Assembly (NCBI GenBank): GCA_944366945.1
Contig: CALVWJ010000021.1
Coordinates: forward strand, 1 to 38,912
DNA: 38,912 bases
Direction of reading: 5' to 3'
Source of the DNA: an uncultured Clostridia bacterium
Lineage (GTDB): Bacteria; Bacillota; Clostridia; Christensenellales; CAG-138
Of this stretch, positions 11,780 to 19,518 are shown piece after piece. A program made the translations under genes and the position numbers. The notes below the pieces were generated by a model. The model made no database searches. It worked only from the letters and a program-made list of their open reading frames with translations, and had not been told where the DNA came from. How positions within the stretch are numbered: the stretch's first letter is position 1; each line of letters opens with the position of its first letter.

Positions 11780-11833
11780 CGGGAAAAAATGTTTTATTTT
11801 TAAGAAAAGTTCCGCAACCGGGATTACATGCAA

Positions 11834-11866
11834 AGGCGGCACCGGGTTTATTGCCCGAGGCCGCCT
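11834..11866 (-). terminator. Probable terminator after yacL
   Basis: The outer stem AGGCGGC/GCCGCCT (11834-11840 with 11860-11866) encloses an inner CGGG/CCCG stem (11843-11846 with 11854-11857). It begins a few bases past the yacL stop. The U-run that follows is only three bases, so efficiency is uncertain. Confidence 0.5.
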
Positions 11867-11872
11867 CAAGCC

Positions 11873-12964
11873 TTATTTAATTTTTGCAAAAATCATCCTT
11901 CCGGCGGAAGTTTGCAGCACGCTCGTTACAGCAACTTCTATCGCTTCGCCCACACACTTGCGCCCTCCATCCACAACAATCATGGTGCCATCATCCAGGT
12001 AGGCAACGCCTTGTCCTGCCTCCTTGCCTTCCTTTACGACCGTAACGGTCATCTCTTCGCCCGGAAGCACGACGGGCTTAATCGCGTTTGCAAGTTCGTT
12101 GATGTTGAAAACCGGCACGCGCTGCACACCTGCAACCTTGTTTAGGTTGTAATCATTCGTTACCACAACGCCGCCCATATCATAAGCGAGCTTGATCAGC
12201 TTTGCATCCACTTCGGTCAAATCCTCATAGTCCGTTTCAACCACCTTGATGGGGATGTCGAGTTCCTGCTGCATGCGGTTGAGGATGTCGAGCCCGCGGC
12301 GGCCCCGGTTCCGTTTCAGTGCATCGGCGCTATCGGCGATGTGCCTAAGCTCCTGCAAAACGAAAGCGGGCACAATAATCGTTCCCTCAAAAATGCCCGT
12401 GCGGCAAATATCCGCAATCCGCCCATCGATAATTACAGAAGTATCGAGGATTTTGGGGCGCGCTGCACCGCTGGTTTTTCCGCTCTTATCCTTCTGGCCC
12501 CGTTTGAACCAGGACGGGATATTGATCTCCCCTTTGCGTTTTGTTACAACCGACCATCCAAGATAGGCGAACATCACATAAAGCGCAATGTTAATAAGCA
12601 GGCGCAGCCAGCTCGATGGGATACTCGCGGTGAGCGTGCTCAAAAGGAACGCGATCACAAGGCCGATGATCAGCCCCACTACGCCAAAGAAAATATCCAC
12701 GAGCGCCATATCAGCGAGCATGGCTTCCGCTGCATGAATAAAAGCCGTGAAAGCGGCGATCAAGCGCGGGGAAAAAATAAAAGTAATAATGCCGCAAATC
12801 AGTCCCGCCGCAATGAAGATCACCGGTATCACCCAGGGGAGCAGCTTATCATACATGCTCATCAAGCCAAAAGAGACAAATAACCGATTCAGCGCTTCCA
12901 CGATCCCGATGCCGATCACGACGCCAAGAAGCGTCGCAAATCCGCGCGCGATCTTTTTAGCCAA
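11873..12964 (-). CDS. yacL: PIN/TRAM-domain membrane protein, YacL family
   Basis: The N-terminal 140 residues contain about four hydrophobic membrane segments. A PIN nuclease-like domain follows, starting at KILDTSVIIDGRIADI with its acidic metal-binding Asp residues and continuing with DVDAKLIKLA-like (EVDAKLIKLA) and VVTNDYNLNK. A C-terminal TRAM-like domain (EEMTVTVVKEGKEAGQGVAYLDDGTMIVV) may bind RNA. This architecture and the 363-residue length match YacL of Bacillus, a membrane-bound putative RNase of unknown substrate. The start is TTG at 12964, eleven bases after AAAGGAG. It follows carD by 53 bp on the same strand, an arrangement I recall from other Bacillota, and shares the carD promoter. 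Confidence 0.9.
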   Translation of the reverse strand: MAKKIARGFATLLGVVIGIGIVEALNRLFVSFGLMSMYDKLLPWVIPVIFIAAGLICGIITFIFSPRLIAAFTAFIHAAEAMLADMALVDIFFGVVGLIIGLVIAFLLSTLTASIPSSWLRLLINIALYVMFAYLGWSVVTKRKGEINIPSWFKRGQKDKSGKTSGAARPKILDTSVIIDGRIADICRTGIFEGTIIVPAFVLQELRHIADSADALKRNRGRRGLDILNRMQQELDIPIKVVETDYEDLTEVDAKLIKLAYDMGGVVVTNDYNLNKVAGVQRVPVFNINELANAIKPVVLPGEEMTVTVVKEGKEAGQGVAYLDDGTMIVVDGGRKCVGEAIEVAVTSVLQTSAGRMIFAKIK

Positions 12965-13017
12965 TAAAATTCACACTCCTTTTCAATGCTGCCGGGCAGC
13001 CCGAAACTTCAAGCGGT

Positions 13018-13485
13018 TTACATGCCAATGGAAAGGAACAGCTCCTCCACATCCCGCCCACTTGCAGCGGCAAGCTCCGCCAGAAGCACCTGCCGCGCGC
13101 CGGAGAGCATTTTTCGTTCTCCAGCAGAAAGGCCCTTTGTTTCATCCCGCCGGCACAGGCATTTCACAACATCTGCAACATCATAAATATCGCCGCCGCG
13201 CAGCTTTTCATAGTTTTCGCGATAGCGTTTGTTCCAGTTTTCGCTCTCCTGCGCAGGCGCCTGTTTCAAGAAGCTCAGCACGCGGTCACACTCCTCCGCC
13301 GAAATCACGGCGCGCAATCCAATGCGTTCCGCGCCCTCTACCGGAACTAGCGCAGTCATTTTTCCGATGAGGAAGCGCAACACATAATAGTGCGCCACAA
13401 CGCCCAGCACTGTCCGTTCTTCAATCGCTTCAATTACGCCGACTCCATGCATCGGGTAACTCACCTGGTCTCCGACTTGAAACAC
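13018..13485 (-). CDS. carD: CarD-family RNA polymerase-binding regulator
   Basis: This 155-residue protein begins MFQVGDQVSYPMHGVGVIEAIEE, the typical RNA-polymerase-interacting (Tudor-like) domain of the CarD/CdnL/TRCF family. A helical DNA-binding domain follows with ENWNKRYREN; Trp84 matches the tryptophan that wedges into the promoter minor groove. Proteins of this group bind the beta subunit and stabilise open promoter complexes. I chose the GTG at 13485 because AAAGG lies nine bases upstream and the family normally begins at this point. The ATG three codons earlier (13494) abuts the ribosome binding site. It is transcribed from a perfect consensus promoter and precedes yacL. Its proximity to rpoB may be coincidental. 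Confidence 0.9.
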   Translation of the reverse strand: MFQVGDQVSYPMHGVGVIEAIEERTVLGVVAHYYVLRFLIGKMTALVPVEGAERIGLRAVISAEECDRVLSFLKQAPAQESENWNKRYRENYEKLRGGDIYDVADVVKCLCRRDETKGLSAGERKMLSGARQVLLAELAAASGRDVEELFLSIGM

Positions 13486-13566
13486 GGCCCCCATCCTTTC
13501 TTTATTTTTCTGCGCACAGAAGTGAAGCAAACAAGCTGCCAAACGGAACAGAATAGTTCTAGTTTA

Positions 13567-13595
13567 ATTATACGACCCGCCGTGTGCAATGTCAA
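13567..13595 (-). promoter_or_regulatory. Consensus promoter of carD-yacL
   Basis: On the minus strand TTGACA (13595-13590) and TATAAT (13572-13567) are separated by 17 nt, a perfect match to the sigma-A consensus. Transcription would start near 13560, giving a leader of about 75 nt before carD. Confidence 0.85.
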
Positions 13596-13609
13596 AAGAA
13601 AAGAGGGGT

Positions 13610-13629
13610 GGGAGCGCAGTTGCGCTCCC
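13610..13629 (-). terminator. Hairpin after tldE, possible terminator
   Basis: The arms GGGAGCGCA (13610-13618) and TGCGCTCCC (13621-13629) are perfectly complementary; with a realistic 4-nt loop the stem is 8 bp. On the minus strand it is followed by ACCCC and then a pyrimidine/U-rich stretch, not an immediate U-run. It sits about 200 bp past tldE and just before the carD promoter, so it may insulate the two units. Confidence 0.45.
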
Positions 13630-13829
13630 GTTAAGCCGCCGAAAAAGGGATTTGCGCCATTTCGGTGCGCTTGTTTCCACCATGTAGCCAGAAAGCCACG
13701 CGGAGAAAAATCGCTGTGCAACGCTTTCCGGTTTTGGCATGCATATGCCAGATTTGACGCAAACCGGGTAGAGCACGCCTATGCGCCAGCGCTGGGCATT
13801 TCCGCATTGCAAAGCATGCATCGTATGCG
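13630..13829. other. Intergenic stretch without a recognisable gene
   Basis: The interval between tldE and carD is 344 bp. Its carD side holds the promoter and a hairpin. The remaining 200 bp shows no ribosome binding site with a credible reading frame and no tRNA-like fold. It has two GCATGCAT octamers (13737 and 13814), the first inside a small GGCAT/ATGCC palindrome. I see no other feature. Confidence 0.5.
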
Positions 13830-15146
13830 TTATTTCCCAGAAACCGTAAGCGTTCCTGCGAGCACGCTGGGGCTGCCGAAACATGCGCCCCCCGGCAGGC
13901 CAAAACGCAGATCGCTGCCGACGGCCTCGATGCCGCGCATCAGCGATAGGAAGGAGCCGCCCACGGTGATCTGCTCGACTGGGCGCACAGCCTGCCCATC
14001 TTTCACGAGCATTCCGGAAGCGAGAAGCGAAAACTCACCCGAAATGGGGTTGAGCCCGGCGTGCAGGCCGCTTATATCCGTGATGATAAGGCCGTCTCCC
14101 AACTTCGTCACAAGCCTTTCGAACCCATCCGGACCTGGCGCCAAGAAGAAATTGGTCGGCATTACACCGCCCTGCACGGCATTCCCGGTAGAGGCAACGC
14201 CAGCCTTCTTTGCGGTCTTCAAGTTGTGCAGCAGCGTTTTTAAAACGCCGCGCTCCACAACGGCTTTGGAAAGGGAAGGCACGCCCTCGGCATCGAATGC
14301 GCGGGGATTTACAGCATGGAATGGATCGTCCCACAGGGTAACGCATGGCGCTGCGATTGTCTCCCCTTCCTTGTCCGCAAGTAGGGAAAGCCCCTTTTGT
14401 GCGGCGTCCGCGGAAAACATGGATGAAAACGCAGAAAGAAGATCTGCCATTGCAAGGTTTTCAAACAGGATCCGGTATTTCCCAGCAGGTACAGGTGCAC
14501 CGCCCAGCTGGGTCACCGCGCGCTTGGCCGCTTCCTTGGCGCACCCCTCTACATCGAACACATCATCGTTTACGCGGAAGGCAAAACCATCCTTTACCTG
14601 GCCTTCCGCAGAGGCGACCGGCGTAACGAAAGAATACGCGATGCGTTCTTCCCGCATGGCATCCAGGCCAAGCGTATTACAAATGCGCGTGCGCGTATTG
14701 CTGCTGCCCACAATGCTGCGCATCACGCGCGCAATGCGCGGATCCTGTGCTTTGGCAGCGCGCTCGAGCGCCATCGCAAGCTCGATTTTCTCCCGCTCAG
14801 ATGCATCAAAAATCCGGCATTCCCGTGCTGGGAGCGTGCGGTATTCGCACTTGCCCTGCATGGGGTGGTCGTCTTCATTTTCGATGGCACGCGCATTGTC
14901 CATCGCGCGCAGCGCCAGGTTCTCCGGCGTATCCAGGCTTTCTGTATAAGCATAGCCGTTTTTCCCCGCCAGCTGCACGCGCAGGTTCAATCCGCGCGTC
15001 TGGGAAACCGAATACGCGTCCAGCTCCTGCTCCAACACCGTTGCAGAAAAGGAATTCTCCTCCAGAAAATAGAGTTCGGCTGCATCGCATCCCTCTGCAA
15101 GCGCTGCCGCGAACGCTTTCTCCTTGAATTGGTCAAAATCCATCAT
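13830..15146 (-). CDS. tldE: TldE/PmbA-family subunit of the TldD/TldE protease
   Basis: This 438-residue protein belongs to the PmbA/TldE family, the partner lacking metal ligands in the TldD/TldE heterodimer. In other bacteria that complex degrades unfolded peptides and matures some modified peptides. Family motifs seen are the N-terminal DAAELYFLEENSFSATV, the central GSSNTRTRICN-like region, and the C-terminal GLHAGLNPISGEFSLLASG and GSDLRFGLPGG segments. The ATG at 15146 overlaps the TGA of tldD (ATGA) and has AAAGGAGG six bases upstream, which favours translational coupling. A 37-codon upstream extension would lie inside tldD and is not credible. It is the last gene of rarA-tldD-tldE. 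Confidence 0.93.
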   Translation of the reverse strand: MMDFDQFKEKAFAAALAEGCDAAELYFLEENSFSATVLEQELDAYSVSQTRGLNLRVQLAGKNGYAYTESLDTPENLALRAMDNARAIENEDDHPMQGKCEYRTLPARECRIFDASEREKIELAMALERAAKAQDPRIARVMRSIVGSSNTRTRICNTLGLDAMREERIAYSFVTPVASAEGQVKDGFAFRVNDDVFDVEGCAKEAAKRAVTQLGGAPVPAGKYRILFENLAMADLLSAFSSMFSADAAQKGLSLLADKEGETIAAPCVTLWDDPFHAVNPRAFDAEGVPSLSKAVVERGVLKTLLHNLKTAKKAGVASTGNAVQGGVMPTNFFLAPGPDGFERLVTKLGDGLIITDISGLHAGLNPISGEFSLLASGMLVKDGQAVRPVEQITVGGSFLSLMRGIEAVGSDLRFGLPGGACFGSPSVLAGTLTVSGK

Positions 15147-16531
15147 AGTGCGCCTCCTTTCCCGCCTACTGTAATGCCGCGCACGCGGATGCGCGGTTGG
15201 CCCACATTCGTCGGAACGCTGCCCGAGATGGAGCCGCACATGCCCGGACTCATCCACATATCCCGGCCAATGCGATCAATTTGCATCAGCACATCCGCAC
15301 CGCGTCCAACGAGCGTTGCGCCGCGCACCGGGCAGAAGATTTTCCCATCTTTCACCCAATAGCCTTCCTGTACCGCGAAATTGAATTCCCCGGTGAGCGG
15401 GTTTACGCTGCCGCCGCCCATCGCCTTGGCGAAGAGCCCTTCGCCCATGGTGCGCAGCATTTCTTCCGCATCGTCTGTGCCGGGCGCAAAGAAAGTGTTG
15501 GTCATGCGCGACGTGGGTGCAAACGAGTAACCCTGCCGGCGCGCGCTGCCCGTGCGCGGGTGGTTCATCAAGCGGCTCCCCACAAGGTCTACCAGGTAGG
15601 TCTTGAGCACCCCATTTTCAATGAGCACGTTGCGCTGGGTCGGCATGCCCTCATCATCCACGTGCATGGAACCCCATTCGCCAGGAAGCGTACCATCATC
15701 CACAGCTGTAACGATCTCGCTTGCGATGCGCTGGCCGAGTTTCCCACAAAACTCCGAATTTCCCTTTGCTACGCTCGTTGCCTCCAAAGAATGCACGCAC
15801 GCTTCATGCAAAATCACGCCGCCAAAGCCGCCATCGATCACCACCGGCACAAACCCGGCCGGGCAATCCGGTGCGTGCAGCATGGTAACGGCCATGCGCG
15901 CAGCCTCGCTGCCGAGCGCCGTCATATCCAGCTTCTGAAACTGTGAAAAGCCTTCGCCGCGTCCGGGGCTGACCGATCCCGTCTGCGCCTCGCCGCCTTG
16001 CATCGCGACAGCGTGGAAGCTCACGCGGCCGCGCGGCCTGCGATCCTCCGCCCAAACGCCGTCGCTTGTGGCAATGAGCACCCGCTGGTCCACATCCGCG
16101 TAGCCTGCCGTAACCTGCGTGATTTCAGCCGAATAAGCACGCGCGGCGCGTACGCCATCGCGCAAAAGCGCAACACGCGCGGCGTTATCCACCAGGGAAT
16201 AGGGCTGCTGGGGTGCATCCGCACAGGCTCGCACGGTCGAAAAAGCCTGCACTTGGCATATTGGAGCGCCAGAAAGCGCTGCAGCTGCCGCACGTGCAGT
16301 CGCTATGAGCGCAGCTTCCCCCATATCCACCGTGTAGGCATATGCGCTCCGCCCACCCAGCAGCACGCGCACGCCAGCGCCGGTTCTGCGGATATACTGC
16401 GCATTTTCCACTTTATCGTCGACCATGGAAATGCTGTTCTGTTCCGTGTCTTCAAGGTAAAGTTCGCTGTAATCGCCGCCCGTTTCCAACGCGGCAGCCA
16501 ATACATTCTCTGCGATCCTTTTTTCGATCAA
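15143..16531 (-). CDS. tldD: TldD-family metalloprotease subunit
   Basis: This 462-residue protein is the catalytic zinc subunit of the TldD/TldE complex. The metal motif HEACVH is at residues 242-247 within GGVILHEACVHSLEA. Homologues usually have Gly before the second His (HEAxGH); here it is Val246. The C-terminal motifs NTFFAPGTDDAEEML, GGSVNPLTGEFNF and MSPGMCGSISGSVPTNVGQP are intact. The start is TTG at 16531, overlapping the TGA of rarA (TTGA), with GGAGG upstream. The stop overlaps the tldE start. The three genes thus form a tightly coupled operon. Activity is likely, but the effect of the Gly-to-Val change is unknown. Confidence 0.93.
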   Translation of the reverse strand: MIEKRIAENVLAAALETGGDYSELYLEDTEQNSISMVDDKVENAQYIRRTGAGVRVLLGGRSAYAYTVDMGEAALIATARAAAAALSGAPICQVQAFSTVRACADAPQQPYSLVDNAARVALLRDGVRAARAYSAEITQVTAGYADVDQRVLIATSDGVWAEDRRPRGRVSFHAVAMQGGEAQTGSVSPGRGEGFSQFQKLDMTALGSEAARMAVTMLHAPDCPAGFVPVVIDGGFGGVILHEACVHSLEATSVAKGNSEFCGKLGQRIASEIVTAVDDGTLPGEWGSMHVDDEGMPTQRNVLIENGVLKTYLVDLVGSRLMNHPRTGSARRQGYSFAPTSRMTNTFFAPGTDDAEEMLRTMGEGLFAKAMGGGSVNPLTGEFNFAVQEGYWVKDGKIFCPVRGATLVGRGADVLMQIDRIGRDMWMSPGMCGSISGSVPTNVGQPRIRVRGITVGGKGGAL

Positions 16532-17868
16532 GTCCGTTTCTCCTCCTTTTCGTTTTCCCCTTCAGACGGCTTGATTCTGCCATCCCGGATGTGGTTCTGA
16601 CGAATTTTGGCCTCGTTTCCAAGCTCGCCAGGGATATAATAGCGCCGCCCCTTAACCGATGGCGGCATATATTCCTGCGCCACAACATGGCCCGGATAAT
16701 CGTGCGGATATTTGTACCCCTTGCCGTGTCCTAGCTTGTCCGCGCCGCGAAACGCAGTATCTCGCAGGTGAATGGGTACCGGCTCATCCGGGACATCCTT
16801 TGCATCGGCGAACGCAGCATCCACCGCCATCACCACCGCATTGGATTTCGGGCTTTCGCACAGGAAAATGATTGCCTGGGCAAGCGGCAATTTCGCTTCC
16901 GGCATGCCGATCTGCTCAAGCGCCGTCGCGGCACTCACCGCCTGCACCATGGCCTGCGGGTTTGCAAGGCCAATATCCTCGGACGCATGGGCGATCAAGC
17001 GGCGGGCAATTACCCGTGGATCTACGCCCGCATAAATCAAACGCGCAAACCAGGCAAGCGCTGCATCGCTATCGCCGCCGCGCAAGCTTTTGCAAAAGGC
17101 AGAAAGCATATCATAGAACTGCTGGTCATCGCATTTTACCACTTTCTGCTGCACGGATTCGGCCGCAATTTCAAGGTCAATTCGGATTACGCCGTTTTGC
17201 GGCGGCGTGGTCAGAACCGCAAGCTCCAGTGCATTGAGCGCGCTGCGCGCATCCCCATTTGCAATGCGCGCAATATGTGCAAACGCCTCCGGCTCGATTT
17301 CGATTTTATAGTTTCCAAGCCCACGTTCTTTATCCGCAAGCGCATTGCGCATAGCCAGCTCTACATCCTCTGTGGAAAGCGGGTAAAACTGGAACAGCCG
17401 GCACCGGGAAACCACAGCCCCCGTCATGGAGACCATCGGGTTTTCAGTCGTGGAGCCGATGAAGCGGATCACGCCGCTTTCCAGGGCCGGCAGGATGCTG
17501 TCGCTCTGGGTCTTCGACCAGCGGTGGCACTCATCCAGCAGAAGATACGTGCTCTGGCCATACATCGAAAGGGCGTTCTGCGCTTCATCGATTACAGCGC
17601 GCACTTCCTTCACGCCGGCGGTCACGGCGTTGAGCTTTGCAATGCGCGCACCTGTCTGGTTTGCGATCACGTTTGCAAGCGTGGTCTTCCCACACCCGGG
17701 CGGCCCAAAAAAGATGGAGCTTGTGAGGCTATCCGTTTCGATCGCGCGGCGAAGGAGGCGCCCTTTTCCTACGATATGCGCCTGGCCGATAAATTCATCC
17801 AACGTGCGCGGGCGCATGCGATCCGCAAGCGGCGCACGCTTGCCTGCATTCCCGGAAAACAAGTCCAT
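16528..17868 (-). CDS. rarA: Replication-associated recombination protein RarA (MgsA)
   Basis: This 446-residue AAA+ ATPase acts at stalled replication forks with single-strand binding protein. It starts MDLFSGNAGKRAPLADRMRPRTLDEFIGQ. Walker A GPPGCGKT is at 55-62, Walker B LLLDECHRW at 109-117, sensor 1 GSTTENP at 138-144, and the arginine-finger SRCR at 154-157. The C-terminal tetramerisation region includes RGSDSDAALAWFARLIYAG-like (RGGDSDAALAWFARLIYAG) and GHGKGYKYPHDYPGHVVAQEY. The ATG at 17868 has only a weak GGGG ribosome site. It heads the operon with tldD and tldE from a divergent promoter shared with the MATE pump region. Confidence 0.95.
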   Translation of the reverse strand: MDLFSGNAGKRAPLADRMRPRTLDEFIGQAHIVGKGRLLRRAIETDSLTSSIFFGPPGCGKTTLANVIANQTGARIAKLNAVTAGVKEVRAVIDEAQNALSMYGQSTYLLLDECHRWSKTQSDSILPALESGVIRFIGSTTENPMVSMTGAVVSRCRLFQFYPLSTEDVELAMRNALADKERGLGNYKIEIEPEAFAHIARIANGDARSALNALELAVLTTPPQNGVIRIDLEIAAESVQQKVVKCDDQQFYDMLSAFCKSLRGGDSDAALAWFARLIYAGVDPRVIARRLIAHASEDIGLANPQAMVQAVSAATALEQIGMPEAKLPLAQAIIFLCESPKSNAVVMAVDAAFADAKDVPDEPVPIHLRDTAFRGADKLGHGKGYKYPHDYPGHVVAQEYMPPSVKGRRYYIPGELGNEAKIRQNHIRDGRIKPSEGENEKEEKRT

Positions 17869-17911
17869 ATGCGTTATTTTCTACCCCATTCTTACCCATT
17901 TTTCCTTATTT

Positions 17912-17940
17912 ATTATAATTTACCTTTCTGCTTTACACAA
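17912..17940 (-). promoter_or_regulatory. Promoter of rarA-tldD-tldE
   Basis: On the minus strand TTGTGT (17940-17935) and TATAAT (17917-17912) are 17 nt apart. The -10 is perfect and the -35 matches four of six. The -35 box overlaps that of the opposing plus-strand promoter (17932-17937), so polymerase can probably occupy only one of them at a time. Confidence 0.65.
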
Positions 17941-17960
17941 TCCATCAGAACGGTTATAAT
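17932..17960 (+). promoter_or_regulatory. Upstream promoter facing the MATE gene
   Basis: TTTACA (17932-17937) and TATAAT (17955-17960) are 17 nt apart on the plus strand. It would give a leader of about 140 nt before the MATE ATG and reads through the MerR-type promoter/operator at 18029-18059. It may provide basal expression. Confidence 0.6.
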
Positions 17961-18028
17961 CCCACATGTCGCAATCTTTTCACGATTCTGCCGCACTGCG
18001 CAACGCCGTCCGGCTTTCCCCGGGGGGG

Positions 18029-18059
18029 TTGACTTGAAGCAGGCTTTAAGTGATAAGAT
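18029..18059 (+). promoter_or_regulatory. MerR-type promoter and operator of the MATE gene
   Basis: The -35 box TTGACT (18029-18034) and -10 box TAAGAT (18054-18059) are 19 nt apart, the over-long spacer typical of MerR-activated promoters. Overlapping the -35 and spacer is a dyad, CTTGAAGC-AG-GCTTTAAG (18033-18050), with one mismatched pair. A closely matching dyad precedes the MerR gene at 25018-25039, so that protein is the likely regulator. The transcript would start near 18066, 43 nt before the ATG. Confidence 0.7.
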
Positions 18060-18108
18060 TAAGTTTGCTCGCAAGAGCAATTCATATCATGGAAAGGATG
18101 CTTTTTAC

Positions 18109-19518
18109 ATGGGTTTGGGCCGTACCGTTAATGTGCTTGATGAAAGCATGCACCCAACGCACGTGATATGGCGGCTGGCATGGCCGACCGTCCTCGAGCA
18201 GCTCCTCATCATGGTCGTGCAGTATGTTGACACGGCGATGGTAGGCTCCCTCGGGAAAAACGCCACTGCTGCCATTGCCGTCACTTCCTCTTTCACCTGG
18301 CTGATGAATGGGATCTTCTCCGGCATCTCACTAGGCTTTGGCGTGCCGGTCGGGCGCTATATCGGTGCGGGTAAGCTGGATCAGGCGCGCGCCGTAATCC
18401 GGCAGTCCGTGCTGGCGATTTTTGGTTTTGGTATTCTGGCAACGCTTATCATGCAGTTCCTTGCGCCGCAGCTTCCCATCTGGCTTGGCGCTGAGGAAGC
18501 GATCCGTGCGGATGCCTCCGCCTATATTTCCATTGTAAGTTCCGTATATCTGTTCAGCCTTTCTATTAACGTTTGCTCCAACATTCTGCGCTGCGCGGGC
18601 GATACGCGCACGCCGCTGATGTTCAACATTGCAACGAACATCATCAACGTTGTGTTCAACACGCTTCTAATCTACCCAACGCGCACCGTAAACGTGTTTG
18701 GATGGCAGTTTACAATGTGGGGCGCAGGTTGGGGCGTAAGCGGTGCAGCCGTAGCTACGGCAATGGCGACCGCGTTTTCCGGCATCATGCTGCTTACGGC
18801 GTTGTTCCGCCCGACGTTCCCGGTCTCCATCCGCATCAAAGATAAGTTCCGCTTCGACAAAGCCATCTTTAAGGACATGGTGCGTCTTGGTTCCCCTGTC
18901 ACCTTTGAGCGCGTCACGATCTCGCTTGGCCAGGTGGCGCTCACGGCCATGGTCACGGCAATCGGCACAGCGGAGCTTGCCGCCCACAGCCTTGCAACAA
19001 CTGCAGAATCCATTACCTATATGCCAGCATTTGGCTTCTCCGCCGCTGCAACCACTCTCATCGCGCAATCCATGGGAGCAGAGCGGCCTGCGCTTGCCAA
19101 GCGCTTTGGGCGCTATTGCATGCTTGGCGCGGTGCTTTTCATGACCGCCATGGGGGCAGTGCTCTTCTTTGGCGGGCAATTCCTGGTATCGCTGTTCACG
19201 CCGGATGCTGAAGTGGTATCGCTCGGTGGCGCAGTGTTGCGCATCGAAGCGCTCGCTCAGCCCTTCTTTGCAATCTCCATGGTTGTATCCGGCATCATGC
19301 GCGGCGCACGGCAAACGAAGGTTACCTTCGTCATCGCTGCAGTCGGTATGTGGGTTGTCCGCATCCCGCTTGCCTTCGTTCTTCTGCGCACAACGGAGCT
19401 TGGGCTCACCTGCGCCTGGATCGCCATGGCGAGCGATTTGTTTGTGCGCGGCCTCATCGCCCTATACTACTATAAAAAAGGAACCTGGCTCGAACACGTT
19501 GAACCAGCGGTTGCTTAG
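18109..19518 (+). CDS. MATE-family multidrug/cation antiporter
   Basis: This 469-residue inner-membrane protein has about twelve hydrophobic segments. The MATE signatures include the N-terminal WPTVLEQLLIMVVQYVDTAMVGSLG, the loop GFGVPVGRYIGAGKLDQA, and the second-half repeat GSPVTFERVTISLGQ and FGFSAAATTLIAQSMGAERP. Such proteins export drugs or cationic compounds using a Na+ or H+ gradient. I chose the ATG at 18109, ten bases after GGAAAGGA; the reading frame is open far upstream but through rarA and promoter sequence. It is preceded by a MerR-type operator, so induction by a small molecule or stress is likely. Its last four bases overlap the end of the convergent gene. The substrate is unknown. 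Confidence 0.93.
   Translation: MGLGRTVNVLDESMHPTHVIWRLAWPTVLEQLLIMVVQYVDTAMVGSLGKNATAAIAVTSSFTWLMNGIFSGISLGFGVPVGRYIGAGKLDQARAVIRQSVLAIFGFGILATLIMQFLAPQLPIWLGAEEAIRADASAYISIVSSVYLFSLSINVCSNILRCAGDTRTPLMFNIATNIINVVFNTLLIYPTRTVNVFGWQFTMWGAGWGVSGAAVATAMATAFSGIMLLTALFRPTFPVSIRIKDKFRFDKAIFKDMVRLGSPVTFERVTISLGQVALTAMVTAIGTAELAAHSLATTAESITYMPAFGFSAAATTLIAQSMGAERPALAKRFGRYCMLGAVLFMTAMGAVLFFGGQFLVSLFTPDAEVVSLGGAVLRIEALAQPFFAISMVVSGIMRGARQTKVTFVIAAVGMWVVRIPLAFVLLRTTELGLTCAWIAMASDLFVRGLIALYYYKKGTWLEHVEPAVA

Noticed and set aside
15147..15257. Upstream extension of tldE by 37 codons
   Set aside because: It overlaps the tldD coding end, while AAAGGAGG lies six bases before the ATG at 15146.
16768..18108. 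Upstream extension of the MATE gene to 916 codons
   Set aside because: The extension runs antisense through rarA and through both promoters. A good ribosome site precedes the ATG at 18109.
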